NCBI GenBank assembly: GCA_002286855.1
Contig: NRSV01000034.1
Location: forward strand, 305,351-369,350
DNA: 64,000 bases
From: Bipolaris cookei
Lineage: Eukaryota > Ascomycota > Dothideomycetes > Pleosporales > Pleosporaceae
Direction: 5' to 3'
This document shows positions 1-10,732 of the stretch, piece by piece; within the stretch, counting starts at the first letter, position 1; every line of letters begins with the position of its first letter. Below the pieces are notes generated by a model. That model did no database searches and had not been told where the DNA came from. It saw only the letters and a program-made list of their open reading frames with translations. A program made the translations under genes and the position numbers.

Positions 1-1890
1 CAAGGCTTCGTTGGACAGAGGTCTTTTACTCTCAAGACTACGGATTTGCAGTCCTGCAGTCTCGTGGTTGATCCAAGCGCAACACCAGACGACATACAGT
101 TGCAGCCTTGGCTAGAGAAGCAAAAACAGGAGGCACAGCAAGCAGAGAACGAGAATACCGAGATAAGCTCAAAGCAGGACTCTTTTGTTCAAGGCAAAGA
201 CTTTCTGTTAACACTCATTTCGCGTCGTTCGAACAAGCGAGCTGGACTCCGCTATTTACGTCGTGGCACAGACGACGAGGGTTGCACTGCGAATAGCGTC
301 GAGACTGAGCAGATACTCTCGACTCCAACTTTTGACACGACCCAAGATAAGATATTTTCTTTTACACAATTCCGTGGATCTATACCACTGTTCTTTTCTC
401 AGTCGCCATACAGTCTTAAGCCTCAAGTTACTACGTGGGGCTCTTTTGAGACGAATGCGCTTGCCTTCAAACGGCACTTTCTCGACCTATCGTCGCGGTA
501 CGGAGATATATACTGTGACTCGTTGATTGACAAGCACGGTACAGAGGCGAAGATCGGCGAGCTGTATGAACAACACGCAAAGGCGCTCAACGAAAACGGG
601 GGTATCGACGGAAAAGGCAAACAGCTGGGATTTGAATGGTTCGACTTTCACAACGTCTGCCGTGGAATGAGGTTTGAGAACGTTTCGAGGCTGATGGACT
701 CGATTGAGCCTTTCATGAAATCGTCAGGTTGGATTGAGATTGCGGATGACCAAGTACAGAAAAAGCAGACTGGCATTTTGCGAACGAACTGCATGGACTG
801 TCTGGACCGCACCAACGTGGTTCAATCAGCTTGTGCTAGAACTGCTCTGGAGGCCCAATTATCATTGGGCAACTATCACATCGATCTCCAACACGACCCT
901 AGTACTTCGTGGTTCAACACCCTGTGGGCGGACAATGGCGATGCCATCTCGAGACAATATGCCGGCACAGCTGCACTCAAGGGCGACTTTACACGAACGC
1001 GTAAACGGCAGATCACGGGCGCTCTGACTGATTTTGGACTAACTCTGACTCGCTATTACAACAATATTGTCAATGACTACTTTGCCCAGGCACTTATCGA
1101 CTACCTTCTTGGTCGCGCGACCGACACCATATTTTCCGAGTTTGAAGCGGACATGAAGAGCTCGGACCACTTTGTTGATCTGCGCAGAGTACGGCAGCAA
1201 GCTATCGAGCACTCAGCAGGTATCGTCATTGAAGACCATGACGAGGACTTGGTCCAGGGCTGGACACTCAGTGTACCCACTGCAGCGAACCAAGTGAAGA
1301 CAACGACGTTCGAAGAGGCGATTCTTTTGCTCACAGAAAAAGCTCTGTACTTTTGCCGTCTGGACTGGGGTACCGAGAAGGTACGGGAATTTGAGCGCAT
1401 CCCGCTTGAAAATGTGCAGGGCCTCATGCGCGGTGTTTATATTACGTCAACCCTAGCCCAACGACATATGGACACAGACAAGAATGTGGGGCTCATCATC
1501 CGATACCGACCCGACAGCCGTGGTAAGCTAGTACGCAGAAACACCAGAGTACTGGATTCGGAGCCTGGCGAGGATTCAGCCAAGGACGAGGCTCAGAAAG
1601 CCCCAAAGCAAGATGATGCCGCCGGCAGGTTCTTAGCGTTCAAAGCGTTACCAGCGCACAGTAGTGTTCCCGTGGCATCTGGCGATGCAGTCGAAGATGA
1701 GACCGAGATTGTCAAGTCAGTCTGCGATGAGATTGCGCGGGCTGCCAATGGTGTGCGCAGAGGAGAAGGTGAAGGGGATCGAAAAGTGGAGATTGAAGAA
1801 AAGGATATTATCAGCCTTGGGGATGCAAAGAAGAGTACCGGTTACCTGGAACAGTTTGAGTATTCTCTGAAGAAGCTTGTTTGGGGATAA
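1..1890 (+). CDS. SAC-domain phosphoinositide phosphatase, Sac2/INPP5F-like (5' partial)
   Basis: The frame is open from base 1, so the gene begins upstream; at least 629 residues are encoded here, ending at TAA 1888-1890. The C-terminal part of a SAC phosphatase domain is visible, including the catalytic CX5R(T) signature in NCMDCLDRTNVVQ (about residues 262-274 of the visible part), followed by YAGTAALKGDFTRT and the usual end of the domain. After it comes a region resembling the hSac2 domain (WTLSVPTAANQVKTTTFEEA onward), which marks the INPP5F/Sac2 branch rather than synaptojanin. Such enzymes remove phosphate from membrane phosphoinositides, usually on endosomal or Golgi membranes. The tail is acidic and low in complexity. 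No intron is evident in the visible part. A degenerate copy of the last 56 bp lies about 1 kb downstream. The family is clear; which fungal paralogue it is cannot be told. Confidence 0.9.
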   Translation, partial: QGFVGQRSFTLKTTDLQSCSLVVDPSATPDDIQLQPWLEKQKQEAQQAENENTEISSKQDSFVQGKDFLLTLISRRSNKRAGLRYLRRGTDDEGCTANSVETEQILSTPTFDTTQDKIFSFTQFRGSIPLFFSQSPYSLKPQVTTWGSFETNALAFKRHFLDLSSRYGDIYCDSLIDKHGTEAKIGELYEQHAKALNENGGIDGKGKQLGFEWFDFHNVCRGMRFENVSRLMDSIEPFMKSSGWIEIADDQVQKKQTGILRTNCMDCLDRTNVVQSACARTALEAQLSLGNYHIDLQHDPSTSWFNTLWADNGDAISRQYAGTAALKGDFTRTRKRQITGALTDFGLTLTRYYNNIVNDYFAQALIDYLLGRATDTIFSEFEADMKSSDHFVDLRRVRQQAIEHSAGIVIEDHDEDLVQGWTLSVPTAANQVKTTTFEEAILLLTEKALYFCRLDWGTEKVREFERIPLENVQGLMRGVYITSTLAQRHMDTDKNVGLIIRYRPDSRGKLVRRNTRVLDSEPGEDSAKDEAQKAPKQDDAAGRFLAFKALPAHSSVPVASGDAVEDETEIVKSVCDEIARAANGVRRGEGEGDRKVEIEEKDIISLGDAKKSTGYLEQFEYSLKKLVWG

Positions 1891-1891
1891 G
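1836..1891 (+). repeat. Direct repeat copy A (3' end of the SAC gene)
   Basis: This 56 bp stretch encodes the last residues of the SAC protein (TGYLEQFEYSLKKLVWG and stop). It matches 2837-2892 at 49 of 56 positions by my count. This copy is the functional one because it is in frame with the gene. Confidence 0.85.
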
Positions 1892-2043
1892 TAGATGGAT
1901 GCAGTGTATGCTTGGCACGATATAACTTCCCAGGTGATGACCCGGTCTAAACTATTGGTTTCCCAAAAACCGTGTACCCATAATCTTCTGAGTCGGCCAC
2001 CCTGCTTATCCTTACCGCCATCGCCATCGTCGAACCGTGTACC

Positions 2044-2595
2044 TTACTCGTCATCGCTCCAGTCAATCCCTTCCATACCGTCCTCAAAACTTTCGCTCTC
2101 TTCATATTCTCCCTGTTCCTCGCTATGAAACTTTACGAGTTCGTGCTCAAAAGTCTTAGGTCCAATGCCGGGAGGGTGAAGCGCCCAGATTACAGCCTCC
2201 ACTTCCATCTTACGCGCCTGCGATTGTGCGCTCCATTTGAGATCCTTCGACAAAATCCTTGCAGGTGGAATATCGCCCCAAGAACAGCAAGGAAGACCCC
2301 ACCTCCGGCAATTTGTATAAACATCGGTACCTAATTCCTTCTTGCACCCCACCTCATAGCCATCTATCTCTAGAATGAGTGACGTAATCCAGCACAAGTA
2401 GCAATTAGTGCGCTTACCAGAGATACCCTTTACTTCTCCCTGCTTCCCATCGAGACCGAACTTGACCACTTGTACTTTGATGGCCGCACTAGATAGCTTC
2501 CCTGCCGGCAATACTCGAATAGATGGATCGTGAGGACCGAAACTGATAGACTGTATCATGTAGTCGTAACGACTCTGCGTAATTCTGAGCAGCAC
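2044..2595 (-). CDS. Hypothetical protein with acidic C-terminus (model uncertain)
   Basis: A 183-codon open frame on the minus strand; the first codon is GTG, and the first ATG in frame is at about 2559. I do not recognise the family. The middle (roughly residues 61-90) may be a short intron, since GTAAGC follows the GIS codons and a plausible acceptor lies about 90 bp on, so the real protein may be two exons. The C-terminus is strongly acidic (EEQGEYEESESFEDG ... WSDDE). The frame lies exactly between the two copies of the duplicated SAC gene tail, so it may be an inserted or captured segment. An upstream exon is possible. It could also be a chance frame; its length and the coherent charged tail argue mildly for a gene. 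Confidence 0.4.
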   Translation of the reverse strand: MLLRITQSRYDYMIQSISFGPHDPSIRVLPAGKLSSAAIKVQVVKFGLDGKQGEVKGISGKRTNCYLCWITSLILEIDGYEVGCKKELGTDVYTNCRRWGLPCCSWGDIPPARILSKDLKWSAQSQARKMEVEAVIWALHPPGIGPKTFEHELVKFHSEEQGEYEESESFEDGMEGIDWSDDE

Positions 2596-2836
2596 GTTAT
2601 TGAATGCTCATCCTCTCTCACCGACTGGAGCCCAAGTTCGTGGATACTCGAAAGGACATTGTGTCCCTCTTCCAGCCGCCAGTTCCCCAATATCAGGCAG
2701 GAAACTTCAAGTTTCAGGCATATGATGACTGGGATCATATCTATGGCGGAAAGAGTCGACCTCCAGTACGTTTCAGGTGGGGCACCGACTCTCAAGCTCT
2801 CTGCAAGATGACATTCCTTGTGTGCATACCTGCATG

Positions 2837-2892
2837 TACCGGTTACCTGGAACAGTTCTAGTATTGGTTGAAGAAGCTTGTTTGGGATTAAG
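2837..2892 (+). repeat. Direct repeat copy B (decayed copy of SAC gene tail)
   Basis: Copy of 1836-1891 with 7 mismatches in 56 bp. Read in the SAC frame it gives TGYLEQF, a stop, then YWLKKLVWD and no stop at the old position, so it is not coding. Looser similarity continues for some 25 bp past the stop (GCTTGGC near 1911 and 2909), which suggests a segmental duplication rather than a transposon target duplication. Confidence 0.8.
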
Positions 2893-4503
2893 CCTTGAGG
2901 CGTGTAGGTGCTGCTTGGCTGGGATTTTGTGTACATGATTTGGTGCATAGTAGTTGCGCACATTCTTAGAGCTGGTAGCGGTGGCATTGATTAATTGTAA
3001 TTGCTGAGAGTTTTCCGAGTTTCTGTTCTTTCAAGAGAGGTGCGTACACGAGTGTGACAGCATCTTGGGGGTACATGAAAGCAAAGAACAGCAACAAAGT
3101 ATGAATACATCTGCTGCTTTGCATCCTCATCCAATACTCAAACCATTCGGTACATCATTCATGCTGATGAATAACTATACTTGGCCGTGTTTCGAGGCAG
3201 TTGAATGTGGGGGGAAACGGTCACGGACCCAACACACCGGATGTACAGTTTGTAGTACAAGAGCAAGTGTGGAGAAGAATGCGGGTGGCCTTGACCTTGG
3301 GTTTCCGAGCAAGCTTTCGATCGGCAGCACAATTTCTTGCTTAGGCAATGTACCCACTTTGCTTGATTACGCCTCATGTTCAAGGAACATGGGACGTCAT
3401 GTTGTATGTGGAGCCGCGATAGACGGATGAATACGGGCAAGAGTAATACAACAATACTGATATGTGTAATGGCTGAGTATTGGCAGCACAGTGTGATGTT
3501 GCAGTATCAAGGCTTCTTTTTTTTTCTTTTCCCCCTTTCCCCTCCTCCTCTTCTTCTCCACATATCCTTCTCTTCACTAAGTGTGTGTGGTAGACTCCAC
3601 TCTCGCACCCGAGCCATGTGATGACTACCGCCCAGTATCCAGTTTTCTGCATCTCATCGGTGTGCGCTAGAAATACGAGCACATGCAACATGCAACGCTC
3701 GCTTTGCCCATACACGGTGGTGGGGATAATATCGAGGGGAACCTGGCTTCCCACGACTGATAAGTACGATGAAAAGACATGAATCGTAACCCAATGACGA
3801 TACAAGGCACAACGTAAAAGACTTGCCCAGGCTCATCATACACCATAAATTCATACTACGCCATGCAACGCCAGCCTCAAGCGTGCCTCGGCGCAAAGCT
3901 TGAGCTGTGGACCTCGACGGGAGGCGCTTCCAACATCCACCGCCGACTGCAACATGGATCCACTCGTAAAAGCGGACCTCACCCAACCTAATTGGCTACA
4001 CCTTGCCTATAACCGCAACCTACCGACGTCATCAGTGGGAACCTCATCACACACACACCGCACGAATTGGCAACCAGGCCCACTTTTGTTTGCACGCGAA
4101 GGAAAAAAAATGATACCGAATGGGGTGTGTGCGAGGAAAAACAGTGGGTGTATGGAGTCTGGAGAGATTATGGAGAGAAAGGGGGGGATTTTTTGCGGAG
4201 AGTGCGGAGGAGCCCAGCATCAACATACACGCGCGGCCATGGGAGTAAGTAGACAAATAGCAGCAGAATCACGGCACCGATCAAAGCCCGCTATGCGGAA
4301 GAAAGAGAAGGCTGCTAATCGATCGAATTTCTGCTTTTCCCTTATCGTGCAAAAGCCGGACGTCTGATTCCCCCCTGCTCCCACAACCCGTGACCCGTCG
4401 CCAGCGGTCTCGGCATCAAGTAACCCTCCAACCAAGCCATGAATCGCAACGATAAGCACTAAGTCACCCTGACCATGTCAGGGCTTGACGTTTCTTCTTT
4501 GCG

Positions 4504-4761
4504 CCCCGCGAGATCCACGTTGTTGCTTGGCTCTCCCCAATCACTGACTGGTGCTGCGGAGGCTATACCAAGCTTGGTAGTACATCAGTAGCATGTACCT
4601 CAGCTCTGTGTGTGGGTGTGCCGACAAGGCCCCAACCAAGCATTCCCAATACCGGGACAGAGTTAACGTACGCTTGCGGGGCTCCCACGTTGGCTTTTCC
4701 GGGACCTGACTATTGCCCGCGTTTGTGGTCCCCAGTCTGCGGAGGGCAGCAGGGTATATAA
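4504..4761 (+). promoter_or_regulatory. Promoter of the sugar transporter: CreA-type sites and TATA box
   Basis: Four matches to the carbon-catabolite repressor consensus SYGGRG lie in about 240 bp: the reverse complement at 4504-4509 (CCCCGC), GCGGAG at 4556-4561, GCGGGG at 4676-4681 and GCGGAG at 4739-4744. A TATATAA box is at 4755-4761, about 100 bp before the start codon. CreA/Cre1 is known to repress fungal sugar transporters through such sites; binding here is inferred. Confidence 0.5.
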
Positions 4762-4858
4762 TGCTACTCGTGCACCCGTGCTAGTTTTGCTGTTTCTTTC
4801 TTCTATCAACTGCACTTGTTTCTGCGTTGGTGGTTACTGTCGAGAAGTAAGGGCAACC

Positions 4859-6680
4859 ATGTATCAAATTGGGAATATTTACGGTATCACGGCTATTGCC
4901 GTTATTGGTGGTGGGTTGTTTGGGTTTGATATCAGTTCTATGAGCGCTATGTATGTTGCTTGGCCCCTTGACTTTTCAACTGCTTGAGGGGATGAGATGC
5001 TAACGAGGATAGTTTACCGACCCAACAATATCGATGTTACTTTAATCAAGGACCGTTGGGTCCGCCTTTCACAGGCCCTGAGGAGGCGTGCTCTGGACCT
5101 AAGGCTGATGTACAGGGCGGTATCACCGCTGCGTAAGTGCTCATCACCACAATTAGTGTATTGTTCTAACACGAAATAGTATGCCCGGTGGCTCCTTTGT
5201 TGGTGCTCTCGTATCTGGATACCTCACAGACAAGCTGGGTCGTTGTCGCGCAATCCAGATCGGCTGCCTCATCTGGATCATCGGATCAATAATTTCTTGT
5301 GCCGCCCAGAACATTGGCATGCTCATTGTCGGTCGCTTCATCAACGGTCTCTCCGTCGGTATCTGCTCTGCCCAAGTCCCCGTCTATGTGTCTGAACTAG
5401 CGCCTCCATCTCGCCGTGGCCGCGTTGTCGGAAGCCAACAGGTAAGCTTTCAAAACTTACAACATGTTTCATGCATTTTTTGATCGTGTATTGGAAAATA
5501 GTGGTCGATCACTTGGGGAATACTCCTGATGTTTTACATCTCCTACGGCTGCAGTTTCCTGGATGGACCCAAGGCCTTCCGTATCCCATGGGCCCTGCAG
5601 ATGGTCCCCGCCATCATCCTTGGTTTCGGTCTCATATTTCTCCCCGAATCTCCACGTTGGCTCGCGCGTCACGACCGCTGGGAAGAGACTCAGGCCGTTC
5701 TCGTGCTGGTTCATGGCAAGGGCGATCCGAACAACCCGTTTGTCAAGCTCGAAATGGATGAAATTCGCCAGGCGATTGAGTTTGAACGCCAGAATGCCGA
5801 TGTCACTTTTATGGAGCTGTTCAAGCCTAACATGATTAACCGCCTTCACATCGGTGTCTTTACCCAGATTTGGTCGCAACTTACTGGAATGAACGTTATG
5901 ATGTGAGTATCTCGAAAAAACCTATCTTCCCAGTATGGAAACTGATAATCTCACAGGTACTACATCACTTACCTCTTCGGCATGGCAGGACTTGATGGGA
6001 ACACCAACCTCATCGCCAGCTCCATCCAATACGTCATCAACGTAATCATGACTGTCCCCGCCCTCCTCTTCATGGACCGCTGGGGCCGCCGCCCCATGTT
6101 CGTCATCGGCGCCACCCTCATGATGACCTGGATGTTCGCCAACGCCGGCCTCATGGCCTCGTACGGCAAACCCGCACCCCCCGGCGGCCTCAACAACATC
6201 GCGGAACAGTCCTGGGAAATCGGCGGTGCCCCCTCCAAAGCCGTCATCGCATGCACTTACCTCTTCGTCGCTTCTTACGCACCTACTTGGGGTCCCGCAT
6301 CGTGGGTCTACCCCCCTGAAATCTTCCCGCTCCGTATCCGCGGCAAAGCCGTTGCGCTTTCTACTTCCGCGAACTGGATCTTTAACTTTGCGCTGTCGTA
6401 CTTTGTTCCGCCCGCGTTCGTCAACATCCAGTGGAAGGTGTATATCATTTTTGGATGCTTCTGCGCGGCCATGGCTATCCATACGTTTTTGCTTTTCCCT
6501 GAGACTGCGGGTAAGACGCTTGAGGATGTGGAGGAGATGTTTATGACGAAGATCCCCGCGTATAGGACAAGGGTTGAGTATAGTTCTACGAGGAATGCGG
6601 AGAGGGGGCGATTTGAGGAGAAGGGAGCGGGACTGGAGCAGAGTCCGGAGAGAGTGGAGAATGCTGAGGTGAAGGTTTAG
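4859..6680 (+). CDS. MFS hexose/monosaccharide transporter
   Basis: Five exons: 4859-4950, 5013-5132, 5180-5441, 5502-5902 and 5957-6680, giving 532 residues. All introns are GT-AG, 48-62 bp. The protein has sugar-porter signatures: GGGLFGFDISSMSA in the first helix, GRFINGLSVGICSAQVPVY with ELAPPSRRGR, PESPRWLARHDR in the central loop, FMDRWGRRPM, and WVYPPEIFPLRIRGKA late in the protein. It should sit in the plasma membrane with 12 helices and import hexose by proton symport. Length and motifs fit fungal high-affinity glucose transporters, but substrate cannot be assigned from sequence. The tail after the last helix is hydrophilic and charged. The start at 4859 is chosen because it begins directly with the family N-terminus; a longer open frame upstream has no family match. 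CreA-type sites upstream suggest glucose repression. Confidence 0.93.
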
Positions 6681-6986
6681 AGGGTGTGAGGGGACGGATG
6701 GGTGGGGTGGGGTGGTATGTGGGATGAGGGAGGTGGATGTTGTTTTATAAGTCTGGATGGCTTTAAGGCCTTTTGATAATACCCAATTGCACTGATTTAA
6801 GAAGTATCCATTGCATCTGCACGTTTTTTAAACACTGAACTGGAACATTGCTGCCTTTTAAGGAAAAGACAGATAGATGGGATGACTAATGAATACACGG
6901 AAACCACATGATGGCCTGGAATTTAGATAACATATTCTCTCTGAAAGATGATACTAAGAGAAAGTCAAACACTTTAAATACAGCCA
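6681..6986. other. Intergenic, transporter 3' side to LINE
   Basis: No gene is seen. The last bases (6976-6986) are the proposed left target-site duplication of the LINE. Confidence 0.5.
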
Positions 6987-9900
6987 TACCTTAGCCTCCT
7001 AAACATGCCAGGAACTGCAGCTTTCTTCAAAGTCCAACTATCTAGAGAAACAACGCTAGATCTATCAATCGCCACGCCAGATCTAGCTGATAAATTAAAA
7101 GACTGGCAAACCACAACAGAAACTGGATCTGATCATTACGGAATACTCTTCTTAATCCAGGCAACAAAAGACCTATTCAGTAACCTTGCGAACCAAACAG
7201 GATACAATACAAAAAGAGCAGGTTGGGACTTATTCAGAGAAGATCTAGACAGAGCCATCCAAAACAACCCATCTCTACAACCCCTAGATCAGGCCAAAAA
7301 CCCAAGAAAAGCAGATTCAAAAAACCTACTCCTGGACCAAGACAACGAGCTAAAGCTGCAACTAGAAGCAATTGGCCAAGCAATTACTCTAGTAATCCAA
7401 CAAGCTGCAGACGAAACTATTCCACAACAGAGACAAGGGTCAAAAGCAAAGCCCTGGTGGAGCCAGTAGCTCACTAAGCTAAGAAAAAAACGTGTCTTAT
7501 TGCCAAAGGATATTTTTGCAACAACTTCATGCCACGTCTATAGAGGAAGCCTATCTATACAAGACACTTCCCAATAGCACGAAATACATACAAAAAAGCA
7601 ATTAAAGAAAGCACTGGAATTACTTTCTAGAAAAATAAGGCTCACATCTAATCTTTAAAGCTATGAACTATACAAAGAAAAAGAGGATAGAAAGAATCCC
7701 ACCTATTCAAGGAAAGACGCCAGAAACCTGTTTTAAAGGAAAGTACAAAACGTTTTGAAAAGCACTATTTCCTTTACTCCCAAGTACAGCACCGCCAAAC
7801 TTCAATAGCTATAAAGAGAAAGAGTGGGAGTGGCCAGCGCTATCAATAACCAAACTAGAATACGCCTGTTCTAACAAGGTTAAGAGCAGCACACCTGGCC
7901 CGGACGCTTTATCACAGGAAATTATCACAGGAGCCTTCCAAGCCCAACCAAACACGCTATTCAAAGCTTACTCTCTGTTGTTCAACTATGGATACCATCC
8001 AACCTGCTGAAGAAGAGCTATAGGAGCAATTCTAAAGAAGCCTCCTAAACCAGATTATTCTATTCCAAAGGCCTATAGAGTAATCACTATACTAAGCTGC
8101 CTAGGGAAAGTGACAGAAATGATAATAGCTAAAAGACTCGATTACTTAGCAGGAGACTACAAACCTCCTACACGATTCGCAAATAGGAGGTAGACTTAGG
8201 AAATCAGCTATAGACGCAGCTCTCCTTCTCGTAGATTAGATCCAGCGCCAAAAACAATAAGGCTACATTACAATAATAGTCTTTCCAGTCTTTCTAGACA
8301 TCAAATGAGCTTTCGACCACGTCTTGCACAACCAGTTCCTAGATACACTAAAAAGACTAAGCCTACCAATCAGCCTAATTACTTGGGCTAAGACCTTTTT
8401 CTATAATATATCTCTAAGGCTAGCTTTTGATGGCTAGATAGAGGAATTTAATGAGATTAACGCGGGAATCCTACAAGGCAGCCCAGTATCTCCAATCTTC
8501 TTTTTCATTTACATTAGAGATTTGTTCCACCAAATAGATGGATTCCAGCTCTCCTACATCGACGATATATCAATTACGACCTCCTCAACGTCTATTAAGA
8601 AAAAACGTCAAAATACTACAACAAGAGGTTGACAAACTAGTTGCTAAAGGAGAAGAACTAGCTATCGAATTCGATATAGCGAAAACAGAACTTATCCTTT
8701 TTATAAAAAGAGCGGAAAGAAAACAAATATCCCTAGAGCTTCCAAGCAAGGAGAAAATAAACCACAAAAATACAATGAAGTTGCTAAGGATACACCTCGA
8801 CAACAAGCTATCCTTTAGAGGACATGTAGCTATCCGAGCTAGCCAAGCAAAAAACAGCTTTCAATAGACTAGGGAGACTAGCTAATATAGACTACGGTCT
8901 ATCTCCCCACACTATCAGACAACTATATCTATCATACGTTACCAAAATTGTAGACTATCGGTCGCCAATCTACCGGCGCAATCAGAGCTTTATTAAAGAT
9001 CAGCTTCAATCACTACACAACGCCGCGCGTAGAAAGGTGCTAGGAGTTTTCAAAATAGCTCCAGCTATCCCAAAAATAGATAGAAGAGATCATCCCATAG
9101 AATTTCAAACCATGGGATATTCTTAACTAAAATATCTCTTTCTCAATTAAGACTAACGTAGAAGAGGCCACCGTACACAAAGATTATATCCAATAAATAG
9201 AGGATAACTTTGTAGTAATATACTCAGACGCCTCTAAAACTAAAGAAGGGAAAGATATAGGAGTAGGCCTGGCAGTCTACAACCCAAACTAAGAAGAAAT
9301 CTACGCAAAATCAGAGAACATAGGCGAGAACCAACTAATCTACAATGGAGAGCTCGAAGGCATCACAGCAACCTTCGAATACGCAGCTAAAACAACAAAA
9401 AAAACCAAAATATCCACGTCTACGCCGACAACCAACCAGCGATCTATAGGCTCCAAAGGCTATCAGACAAGCCAGGCCAACAGTGGGTAATTCGGTGCCA
9501 AAAAGCAGCCAAAGCTATCCAAAACAGAAAAGCAAATATCTTTCCGAAATGGGCCCCAGGCTATACAAATATAGAAGGAAACGAAAAAGCAGACTCTTTA
9601 GCAAAAGAAGCCACAAAACAAAACCCCAAAAAATCAGAAACAAGCCTAGCCTACTTAGGCACCAGCATCAAATTCCTCCAGCGAGCTAGTCAAGGAGAAG
9701 AGTGGAGAAAATACAGGGAAAGAGCAAGAGAGAAGAAAACTAGCTATGGAGCTATTTTCAATCTCAAGCTAAGAAACAGCCCAGCAATCCCCAGAGGCAC
9801 CAAAAGGGAGATTTCAAGAGCTTTTTACTCTCTTAAGATAGGACACGGATACCTCAACTTCTATCTTAAGAAATTTAATAGTAGAGAAACAGACCTCTGC

Positions 9901-10540
9901 AGCTGCGGGAAACCTCAGACTCCATAACATGTTTTTCTATACTGCACGTACTACAACGCAGAAAGGAACCAGCTAAAAAAAAAGACCCTTAGCCAAAGAA
10001 ATATCAAAACCCCACTCTTACTCCATACCACGAGCGGCATAGAAGCTACCTTAGTCTTGATTACTAGCACGAAGGTAGGAACAAGAAAGTGGCATCTAGG
10101 CCAAGAATGTAATGGGTCAGATCCTATCGGATCGCGCACGCAACTACAACGCGCCCATCGTGCCAAGAATTCTGGTACAAGATATCAGAGCTGCTGATAT
10201 CGTTGCGTAGTTGGTACATAAGATGGCCGCCGCTATCTGTACTGTGATGGGCTGCCCAGCCCGTCACAAAGAAGACTAGAAAAGAACAAACTAGAAAAAA
10301 CAACAACAACAAAAGAAGAAGAAAAATACGTCTGCTTTTAACATCTCTCCATGTTACCAAACTGCTCTTCAGCACCAGGCATCTAGAAAGCTAATAACAG
10401 CCTAGCTAGATAAAGGCCGAAGCACAACAGCTACACCACACACTACAAACTCTCAAATTGTAAATAATTACCACATAGAATGGCCTTTGGCCAGAGTCTT
10501 ACATGGCCACGAACTACATAGACCATAATGGAATAACAAT
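6987..10540 (+). mobile_element. 5'-truncated, RIP-damaged LINE (non-LTR retrotransposon)
   Basis: Remains of endonuclease (C-terminal end), reverse transcriptase, RNase H and a zinc-knuckle tail run in this order on the plus strand, followed by a 3' untranslated region ending in an A/T-rich AATAACAATA-type tail. The whole is scattered with TAA, TAG and TGA stops, mostly explained by C-to-T or G-to-A changes. The last 200 bp are closely similar to 44366-44570, a second copy of the same 3' end. Imperfect target-site duplications are proposed at 6976-6986 (AAATACAGCCA) and 10541-10551 (AAACACAGCTA); both differences are C/T. The 5' truncation within the endonuclease is typical of incomplete target-primed reverse transcription. 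ORF1 is absent. Confidence 0.85.
7005..9960 (+). pseudogene. LINE ORF2 remains: endonuclease, reverse transcriptase, RNase H
   Basis: The first open piece (7005-7469) shows the end of an apurinic-like endonuclease with TLDLSIATPDLADK, the TGSDHYG motif and KPWWS. Reverse transcriptase pieces follow: TPGPDALSQEII near 7890, KPDYSIPKAYRVIT near 8050, LQGSPVSPIFFF near 8480 and the catalytic YIDD box at 8555-8566. RNase H is recognisable from VIYSDASKT (about 9212), NGELEGITATFEYAA and WAPGYTNIEGNEKADSLAKEA (about 9555); the expected WxPGH is WAPGY, a C-to-T type loss. A CSCGKPQTP zinc-knuckle lies near 9900. Several tryptophan or glutamine codons have become stops (for example the PTC-stop-RRAIGAI site near 8010). 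It is not functional. Confidence 0.9.
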
Positions 10541-10732
10541 AAACACAGCTACTGTTAAATGCGCATTCCAGAAATGGTGCAACCCGTCATCCGGCAGCAA
10601 CGGCAAGTGGATCCCCACCCCCCCTCCCCCAGGCCGCGTTCCCAAACCTCGCAAGCGAAACCGCCCCCGGCCGCCTGTTGCATCAGCGGGCTTGCAGCCG
10701 CGCAACCGTTTCCCTTCGCAAGCAGCACCACC

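Larger units (their letters stand above)
2596..4858. other. Gene-free stretch with repeat copy B
   Basis: No convincing gene is seen. Short open frames on both strands lack family features and overlap each other. The stretch contains the decayed SAC tail copy, a pyrimidine-rich tract near 3520-3560, and the upstream region of the sugar transporter. Confidence 0.6.

Noticed and set aside
5922..6482. 186-codon open frame on the minus strand
   Set aside because: It is antisense to exon 5 of the sugar transporter and reflects its codon bias; no family features.
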